A stretch of 30,423 nucleotides of DNA from a virus, in IMG/VR virus record IMGVR_UViG_3300031599_000028, positions 1 through 30,423 of that record; one strand, 5' to 3'. A program made the translations under genes and the position numbers. Every line of letters begins with the position of its first letter. Position 1 is the stretch's first letter. Shown here in pieces: positions 24,727 through 30,423 of the stretch. The notes below the pieces were generated by a model. The model was not told where the DNA came from. It was given only the letters and a program-made list of their open reading frames with translations, and searched no databases.

Positions 24727-26062
24727 GTTAGCTGATTTAATTAAATCTTTACAAGTAGAAGTAAAGCAGTCTCAATCTACATATGTTTACTATGATACAG
24801 AAAGTGGAAAAGTAAATAGACTTAGTGGAACAGAGCAAGAACCCGACGAAGATGAATCTGTTCTTGCAGTACCTCATGATATTACTAGTCCTATACTTAC
24901 AGGTGAAAAAAGAACATCAGACTATATTATTATATACGATATAGCATTAAAACAACGAATATTAAAAGAAACAACATATGAAGATTCACACAAAGAAGCT
25001 TCAACAATGTGTTATCAATTGCCTATCATTAAGAACAATAGATCAGGACATATGGCGTGTACTGAAATATATGACGGTGTTGAAGTTTACCTATGGTTTA
25101 AAGATACAGCCTACAAGAAAAATCATTTAGTTTGGTACGAAGACACAGTTTATAAGTTATTAAAATCTAATAGAAAAGCACAAAGTTTTAGTAAAAAGAA
25201 TGCAATAGTGTTTATTAACAATGTACAGTTGACTAACTTGGCAACGCAAACTTTAGCATTAACTACGTTACGACATACTCAAGAGTATGTTGGCTTACAT
25301 ATTGATATTTGGTATAATGATTTAGAACACTTAGCAGGACAACATGTATGGATTGGTAAATGTATATATAGAATAATTGAAGATCAGTTAGCTGACACAG
25401 AATTTAATCCTGATAATGCAGTTATGCTGGTATCTAATGTTTTACTTTACAGGGACACAAATGTAAGTCTTGATACTATTACGCATATACAAGACGGTGA
25501 TGTATATTTAGACTATAATAAAATTTATAGTGCTAGCCTTACTGAGAACGTATATGATAAAACGTCAAATGATGTAATATTTTATACAGGTCAACATCAT
25601 ATTGTAAAATGGGTATCTACAAATGATACTTTGTTAAGATTTGACACTACAGATACAAAAGACTACACCTTAACTGAAAACACTATAGAAGTAGTAGATC
25701 AAACTGACTTAAAGAACGGCACTATAGTTTTATTAGGTAAGAAACTGTATACTATACAGCTTGATAAAGAATATGATATTATTGTTACACAAGACAAGCC
25801 GTCAAAGATATGGACATTAGCATTAAATCCTGCAACATTAAAGTATTTACAAATGACAAATTATGAGCATACTGATATGCTGTATTTTAGTATAACTGCA
25901 AAACATGATCCAAATATACTTTATAGGTCACTTAAAATTTCAATGTCAGAATTAAATAAAATTCATGTTATTCCTTTTCAACATGATAACGAAAGCACCG
26001 AAGATGTAAGTTTATATACAGCCAAATATTTTGATAGCTACGCACACGAGGTAATTGAATGA
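24719..26062 (+). CDS. Unknown protein, 447 aa, with beta-repeat-like segments
   Basis: ATG 24719 has AGGA nine bases upstream and overlaps the preceding stop by eight bases. The N-terminus reads MSELADLIKSLQVEVKQSQS, then YYDTESGKVNRLSG and acidic EQEPDEDES. A helical stretch (YEDSHKEASTMCYQLPII) leads to a long beta-rich part. Near residues 135-150, KNHLVWYEDTVYKLL resembles the 'GxxVxYxxxxYxA' core of the CBM5/12-like modules in the giant protein, and AGQHVWIGKCIYRI further on looks like a second copy. No catalytic motif is visible. I believe similar proteins occur in marine T4-like phages without known function. It may be structural, which would link the operon to the virion, but that is weakly supported. 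Confidence 0.6.
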   Translation: MSELADLIKSLQVEVKQSQSTYVYYDTESGKVNRLSGTEQEPDEDESVLAVPHDITSPILTGEKRTSDYIIIYDIALKQRILKETTYEDSHKEASTMCYQLPIIKNNRSGHMACTEIYDGVEVYLWFKDTAYKKNHLVWYEDTVYKLLKSNRKAQSFSKKNAIVFINNVQLTNLATQTLALTTLRHTQEYVGLHIDIWYNDLEHLAGQHVWIGKCIYRIIEDQLADTEFNPDNAVMLVSNVLLYRDTNVSLDTITHIQDGDVYLDYNKIYSASLTENVYDKTSNDVIFYTGQHHIVKWVSTNDTLLRFDTTDTKDYTLTENTIEVVDQTDLKNGTIVLLGKKLYTIQLDKEYDIIVTQDKPSKIWTLALNPATLKYLQMTNYEHTDMLYFSITAKHDPNILYRSLKISMSELNKIHVIPFQHDNESTEDVSLYTAKYFDSYAHEVIE

Positions 26063-26982
26063 GTAACACTTTTAAAGTAACAGACTACGACATTATATAT
26101 CTAAGTTATGATGAACCTAATGCAGAAAAAAATTATGCAGATTTATGTAAAAAAGTTCCGTGGGCAAAACGGGTACACGGAGTAGAAGGCAGTGACGCTG
26201 CACATAAAGCTTGTGCAAAGCTTAGTGAAACAGATCGATTTATTACAGTTGATGCTGATAATATTGTAAATGAAAAATTCATTAATCAAGAAATTAACTT
26301 TGATGAACACGAAGATTTACAACACAGTGTAATTAGTTGGGCTGGATATAATGCTGTTAATGGACTAATGTACGGCAACGGCGGACTTAAATGTTGGCCA
26401 AAGAAGTTTGTACTAGGAATGAAAACGCATGAAAATGCAGATGCAAATAACGTACATGCCCAAGTAGACTTTTGTTGGGATATTAATTATATACAAATGA
26501 ATAGTTGCTTTAGTACAGTATATAATAATCATACAGCACAGCAAGCATGGAGAGCAGGATTCCGTGAAGGTGTTAAAATGGCACTAGATCGAGGAATGCG
26601 TGTTAATAAAGAAGAGTTTGCAAAACTGCATTGGAAAAATTTACATAGGCTTTATGTTTGGCTAACAGTAGGAACAGATGCAAAAAACGGGTTGTGGGCA
26701 ATTTATGGTGCTAGAGAAGGGCTGTATAAGACTATGGCAACAGATTGGGACTTTGTTAATGTAAGAGACTTTACATACCTTAATAATTATTGGGAACTTC
26801 AAGTTGATAAAGATGAGTCAGCACTACTTGACAAAGTTAGAATGTTAGGGTCAAAGTTACTAAATGAATTAGATGTTCCAATTCCAGTTGAGCCGTTTAA
26901 TCCTGAACAAAGTAAATTTTTTAAAACAGTTTATCAAAATCCAGGAAGAATGCAACACCAATTTATAGATATCGAGACATAA
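26059..26982 (+). CDS. GT-A-like glycosyltransferase family protein (DADN motif)
   Basis: ATG 26059 overlaps the preceding TGA (ATGA), with GAGG seven bases upstream. The 307-residue protein opens with DYDIIYLSYDEPNAEKNYAD, then KRVHGVEGSDAAHKACA and FITVDADNIV, where D65-A-D67 sits at the position of a GT-A DxD motif: the strand, helix and acidic triplet order fits a nucleotide-sugar transferase. Later segments are WAGYNAVNGLMYGNGGLKCW and many Trp/His residues. I recall this family from marine T4-like phages, usually as hypothetical. A transferase role is inferred from fold-like pattern and context, not from a close known relative. It differs in sequence from the two upstream transferases. 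Confidence 0.55.
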   Translation: MSNTFKVTDYDIIYLSYDEPNAEKNYADLCKKVPWAKRVHGVEGSDAAHKACAKLSETDRFITVDADNIVNEKFINQEINFDEHEDLQHSVISWAGYNAVNGLMYGNGGLKCWPKKFVLGMKTHENADANNVHAQVDFCWDINYIQMNSCFSTVYNNHTAQQAWRAGFREGVKMALDRGMRVNKEEFAKLHWKNLHRLYVWLTVGTDAKNGLWAIYGAREGLYKTMATDWDFVNVRDFTYLNNYWELQVDKDESALLDKVRMLGSKLLNELDVPIPVEPFNPEQSKFFKTVYQNPGRMQHQFIDIET

Positions 26983-26983
26983 T

Positions 26984-28387
26984 ATGACTCAAAGTTCCTA
27001 CAATGCTGGAGCTGAACTTGCAAGAGAAAAACTTAAAAAAATAAGTTGTTCTATGTGTTTAGCAAAGTGGACACAAGTAACTATGCATCTCCATAACGGG
27101 CATACACATAGTTGCCATCATCCTGCTCCGCATTTTATTCCACTAGATGAACTTAAAGATAATCCGCATGCATTACATAACACAAAACACAAAATAGAGC
27201 AACGTAAAATGATGCTAGAAGGTGTAAAGCCTGATGAATGTAATTACTGTTGGAATATTGAAGATTTAGATAATGGACATTTTAGTGATAGACATTTTAA
27301 AAGCGGTGAAGATTGGAATGAAGGTCAATATGAAAAAATTAAAGAATCTCCATTAAGTAATACATTTTTACCAACCTATGTAGAAGTTAGCTTTAATAAT
27401 ACATGTAACTTTGCATGCATGTACTGTAGTCCTCAAATATCTAGTAAATGGATGGAAGACATTGAAGCAAACGGAGCATATGACTTAGGCGACTATAAAG
27501 TACATCATCTTGATTATTTGCGTAGTAAAAACCAAATACCAATTCGAAACAGAGACCATAATCCTTATATTGAAGCATTTTGGAAAATATGGCCTGAGCT
27601 ATATACTAATCTAAAAGTTTTTAGAATAACAGGTGGCGAGCCGTTGCTTAGTAAGCATACTTGGAAAGTATTAAAATATATCCAAGACAACCCAAACCCT
27701 AATTTAGTATTAGGAATTAATACTAACTTGTGTGTACAAGATGGATTCATTGATAGGTTAATACCAATTGCTAAAGACTTAATTGAAAATAACAAAATTA
27801 AAAACTTTGAGTTATACACTAGTGTTGAAGGTACTGGAAAACAAGCTGAATACATCCGAGATGGATTAGATTACGATAAATTTATTTACAATTTAAATAA
27901 AGTTACAAAAGAAATACCAATGATAGCTTGGAAATCAAAAACAATAATTATGGCAACATATAATTTATTAAGTATTCCAACTTTTCGTAATTTACTAGAA
28001 TGGCTTCTCGACTGGCGCAAGGAACACGGGTCAAGCACTTGGAAAAAGCTATGGTTAGATATAAGCTATTTAACGTATCCTAATTGGCAAACTATTGCAC
28101 TTGCTGATAAAGAAATGTTGAAAATAATGCAAGATGATCTTAAATTTATGGAGTCTAACAGAGAACAAGAAATAGGCCACCATGGATTCCAAGATACTGA
28201 AATATCTAAAATGGCAAGAGCTGTAGATTATGTAACACAAAGTTTAAACAACGATAAAACAAATGAAATGAAACAATTTTATAACTTCTTTACTTCTTAT
28301 GATATTAGACGTAACAAGAACTTTGTTGAAACATTTCCAGAGTATTCTAAGTTTTATCAGGAATGTAAAAGGATAGCAAATGGATAG
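26984..28387 (+). CDS. Radical SAM protein with N-terminal cysteine set (twitch-domain type)
   Basis: ATG 26984 follows the previous stop by one base; only a weak GAG precedes it. The radical SAM site is C141-N-F-A-C145-M-Y-C148 (CX3CX2C), binding a [4Fe-4S] cluster and S-adenosylmethionine, with T-GGEP at 216-220 as the second SAM-contact motif. Before it lie C22, C25, C44, C86 and C89 (KISCSMCLAKW, HTHSCHHP, ECNYCW), which could hold an auxiliary Fe-S cluster. This arrangement is like the 'twitch domain-containing radical SAM' group found in marine phages. Radical SAM enzymes make difficult C-H changes on sugars, peptides or other small molecules; the substrate here is unknown. It sits between two transferase-like genes, so sugar modification is a candidate (inference). 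Confidence 0.85.
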   Translation: MTQSSYNAGAELAREKLKKISCSMCLAKWTQVTMHLHNGHTHSCHHPAPHFIPLDELKDNPHALHNTKHKIEQRKMMLEGVKPDECNYCWNIEDLDNGHFSDRHFKSGEDWNEGQYEKIKESPLSNTFLPTYVEVSFNNTCNFACMYCSPQISSKWMEDIEANGAYDLGDYKVHHLDYLRSKNQIPIRNRDHNPYIEAFWKIWPELYTNLKVFRITGGEPLLSKHTWKVLKYIQDNPNPNLVLGINTNLCVQDGFIDRLIPIAKDLIENNKIKNFELYTSVEGTGKQAEYIRDGLDYDKFIYNLNKVTKEIPMIAWKSKTIIMATYNLLSIPTFRNLLEWLLDWRKEHGSSTWKKLWLDISYLTYPNWQTIALADKEMLKIMQDDLKFMESNREQEIGHHGFQDTEISKMARAVDYVTQSLNNDKTNEMKQFYNFFTSYDIRRNKNFVETFPEYSKFYQECKRIANG

Positions 28388-29630
28388 AGTAAACGTATGG
28401 AAAAGATCAGACTTATCTGCTGAAAATAAGGGATATAGATTCCATTGTGGATTTAAAAAAGAATTTTTAGGTTTATTTCCGAAACATGTAGATCCATTTA
28501 TTCCTCTTGGACTAACTACCAAACAAGCACATAAAGTTTATAACCCTATTAGCAGCTTTAAAACAATTAAAAATGAAAAATATTTTTATCCTATTCCTTG
28601 GGTACCGGTACAAGAAACAACGCATCTATTAAACGATGTAATTGAAATTGAACCAATGCATTTAACTTATGTAAGATCTAAGAGATGTAAAATACTAGTT
28701 ATTAATATTATGGAAGGCTGGAACCATGACGGGCATTATCAAACTATAATTGAAGCTATTAAAGACAAATATGATTTAGAATATGATGATTTTGTGCTAC
28801 TAACTGGCAACATGGATCAACCGCCATTCCCTGTTCCGAATATATATTATAATTGGTGGGAACAGCATATGAATGATCACGGATTAATGGAATATGCTAA
28901 ACAAGGTTTTTATAGTACAGACAGTGGGGTTCGTCCTAATAGATTTATTTGTTTAAACAGACGACCACATGCACACCGCATATTAGTAACTAGCGTATTA
29001 GAACAGTATAAAGATATTGGCATCTTAACTTGTGCTAAAGAAACTGACTTTGGCTCAATCCAGGGATTTAATGGAGCCCTGCTCAAGAAAATCCCACGGG
29101 ACTACCCTAAATTTAAAGATTATATACACAACAATATAAATTCTTTTCCAGAGTTTTTAAATAGATTACCTTTTACACATGATGACGGATATAATGCCGC
29201 TGACGATAATCCAACAGTTGATGAATCTAGAGATAAGTTTTATAATAGTTGGTTGCATGTTGTAACAGAAACATATCAGACAAACGGGCAAACATTTTTT
29301 AGTGAAAAAATATTTAAACCTATGATATATTGGCAACCATTTATTTTAGTTGGTGCCCAACATGACTTAAAAAGTTTAAGATCTCTTGGTTATAAAACAT
29401 TTGACGGAATAATAGATGAAACATATGATACTATTGAGGATAATGAAGAAAGACTTAAAGTATCTATTGAAGAAATAGAGCGTATTATTAAATTATCAGA
29501 TGAGGATATAGCTAAATTATATGAAGATTGCTATGAGATATTAACACACAACTTCCATCATTGGATGTATAGACAACAAACTATACACATGGGGTTAAAA
29601 GCTGACTTACTGGAGATTTTAAATGCCTAA
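28380..29630 (+). CDS. GT-B/fucosyltransferase-like protein
   Basis: ATG 28380 has AAAGGA six bases upstream and overlaps the preceding stop by eight bases. The 416-residue protein has a C-terminal motif at 306-325, FFSEKIFKPMIYWQPFILVG, followed by SLRSLGYKTFDGIIDE. The 'SEKxFKPxxxxxPFxxxG' pattern is like the donor-binding motif of GT10-type alpha-1,3-fucosyltransferases and similar GT-B enzymes. A middle block RFICLNRRPHAHRI (about 194-207) is typical of this phage family as I recall it. The N-terminal half is unassigned. Donor sugar and acceptor are unknown. The gene adds a fourth transferase-like activity to the operon. Confidence 0.6.
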   Translation: MDRVNVWKRSDLSAENKGYRFHCGFKKEFLGLFPKHVDPFIPLGLTTKQAHKVYNPISSFKTIKNEKYFYPIPWVPVQETTHLLNDVIEIEPMHLTYVRSKRCKILVINIMEGWNHDGHYQTIIEAIKDKYDLEYDDFVLLTGNMDQPPFPVPNIYYNWWEQHMNDHGLMEYAKQGFYSTDSGVRPNRFICLNRRPHAHRILVTSVLEQYKDIGILTCAKETDFGSIQGFNGALLKKIPRDYPKFKDYIHNNINSFPEFLNRLPFTHDDGYNAADDNPTVDESRDKFYNSWLHVVTETYQTNGQTFFSEKIFKPMIYWQPFILVGAQHDLKSLRSLGYKTFDGIIDETYDTIEDNEERLKVSIEEIERIIKLSDEDIAKLYEDCYEILTHNFHHWMYRQQTIHMGLKADLLEILNA

Positions 29631-30276
29631 ATTATTTGCATACGGGTGCAGTTATACTTACGGCCATGGATTAGAAGATTGTATTATTGGAAAGTGTGAC
29701 CCAGGTCTTGAACCTAGTAAGTTAGGGTATGCTTCACTAGTATCACAACACTTAAATGCTAATGAACTATTAAATTATAGTAGACCAGGTACAAGTAATA
29801 AATGGATAGTAAATGCAATTAACGTAACAGTTGAATCCCAACAAATAGGAAAAAACGATGCAGTTATTATACAATGGACTTTTCTAGATCGAACATGTGT
29901 ACTAAAAAAAGGTAGTCACCGAAACTTAGACAAATATGAACCTTTAGGTACATGGCTGGCAACTAAAAAATCATTATCATCAGCTTATTATAAGCACCTG
30001 TATAATATACATGATAGTACACACGTTACTTCTTGGTATATAAAATATGTTGATTTGTTATTAAAAAGTCACGGTATAACAAAAGTTTTACACACTGCTC
30101 TTCCTGACGGAGAAGTAGATATGAAAGTTTACCTACCGGATACTATAAAATGGTGGGACGATAACATATCTCGAAATCGAATTGATAAAGCAATTGATGG
30201 TAGTCACCCCGGTCCTGAATCTCAAAAATTATTCGCTGATAAATTATTTAAAGAACATGGTGATTATTTAAGTTGA
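29623..30276 (+). CDS. SGNH-hydrolase-like protein
   Basis: ATG 29623 has GGAG seven bases upstream and overlaps the preceding stop by eight bases. The 217-residue protein shows SGNH block I as YGCSYTYGHGL with Ser10, a block-II-like glycine in SRPGTSNKWIV, and block V as DGSHPGP with Asp192 and His195 spaced D-x-x-H. The block III GxND is not present: VIIQWTFLDR occupies its place, so the oxyanion-hole Asn is missing or replaced. SGNH/GDSL enzymes remove or transfer acyl groups, often acetyl groups on sugars or cell-wall polymers. In this operon it may edit O-acetylation of a glycan. With block III altered, reduced or different activity is possible. Confidence 0.7.
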   Translation: MPKLFAYGCSYTYGHGLEDCIIGKCDPGLEPSKLGYASLVSQHLNANELLNYSRPGTSNKWIVNAINVTVESQQIGKNDAVIIQWTFLDRTCVLKKGSHRNLDKYEPLGTWLATKKSLSSAYYKHLYNIHDSTHVTSWYIKYVDLLLKSHGITKVLHTALPDGEVDMKVYLPDTIKWWDDNISRNRIDKAIDGSHPGPESQKLFADKLFKEHGDYLS

Positions 30277-30423
30277 AAAAAATTACTGAGACAGATCCAC
30301 AAACAGCTGCACAGCAAGTAATTCCTATGTTGGATGAAATATCGCCTACTATGTGCATGGCTAAATGGCTATGGTCCAGTATACATTTAACTAATGGATT
30401 GACTAATAGTTGCTTTTTACCAC
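30273..30423 (+). CDS. Second radical SAM-type protein, N-terminal part, cut by window edge
   Basis: A frame starting at TTG 30273 overlaps the preceding TGA (TTGA) and runs open to the window end (50 residues). An in-frame stop at 30261 rules out a longer form, and the first ATG is 18 codons in. The segment PTMCMAKWLWSSIHLTNG then NSCFLP aligns with SMCLAKWTQVTMHLHNG and HSCHHP of the radical SAM gene at 26984. Cys28 and Cys47 have the same 19-residue spacing as Cys25 and Cys44 there. The radical SAM core itself is beyond the window, so the family call rests on the N-terminal match only. No good ribosome binding site is visible, consistent with translational coupling. Confidence 0.6.
   Translation, partial: MKKITETDPQTAAQQVIPMLDEISPTMCMAKWLWSSIHLTNGLTNSCFLP

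Noticed and set aside
1-30423. tRNA genes, CRISPR arrays, insertion sequences, attachment sites
   Set aside because: I looked for cloverleaf sequences, regularly spaced repeats, transposase motifs and terminal inverted repeats by eye and saw none; no gap exceeds 120 bases.

Overview
The window looks like part of the genome of an A+T-rich, T4-like (contractile-tailed) marine phage. It is not a bacterial chromosome segment. All 16 supported genes lie on the + strand, packed end to end with short overlaps. No tRNA, rRNA, CRISPR array or insertion sequence was seen. The evidence for a phage is the run of tail-fibre-type genes, which includes a phage tail-collar domain, repeated fibre modules, and a virion protein of more than 4,400 residues open to the left edge. 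Intergenic octamers resemble the T4 late promoter TATAAATA. The host cannot be read from the sequence; the style matches phages of marine bacteria such as picocyanobacteria or SAR11, which is inference.

Region 1 (1-13317) is one giant, probably 5'-truncated gene for a virion structural protein. It contains FG-GAP-like beta-propeller blades split by a long insertion, five short carbohydrate-binding-like (CBM5/12-type) modules, two Gly-Tyr beta repeats, and a C-terminal third built of tandem beta repeats like those of phage tail-fibre proteins.

Region 2 (13337-22589) holds six further structural genes. One is a small virion protein. Three are tandem paralogous fibres that share an N-terminal module but carry three different C-terminal domains. 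The last two share another N-terminal module, and the first of that pair adds a Calx-beta-like domain and a DUF4214-like segment. Late-promoter-like octamers precede three of the genes.

Region 3 (22593-30423) opens with a near-consensus sigma70 promoter with an extended -10. A strong stem-loop begins at the predicted transcript start. The promoter is followed by a tightly overlapping operon: a small conserved-looking protein, two related glycosyltransferases, an unknown 447-residue protein, a third GT-A-like protein, a radical SAM enzyme with an N-terminal cysteine set, a GT-B/fucosyltransferase-like protein, an SGNH-hydrolase-like protein, and the start of a second radical SAM protein cut by the right edge. 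Together these could build or modify a glycan or other small group on the virion, for example on the adjacent fibres, or on the host surface. That pathway is inference and is the most interesting possibility in the window.
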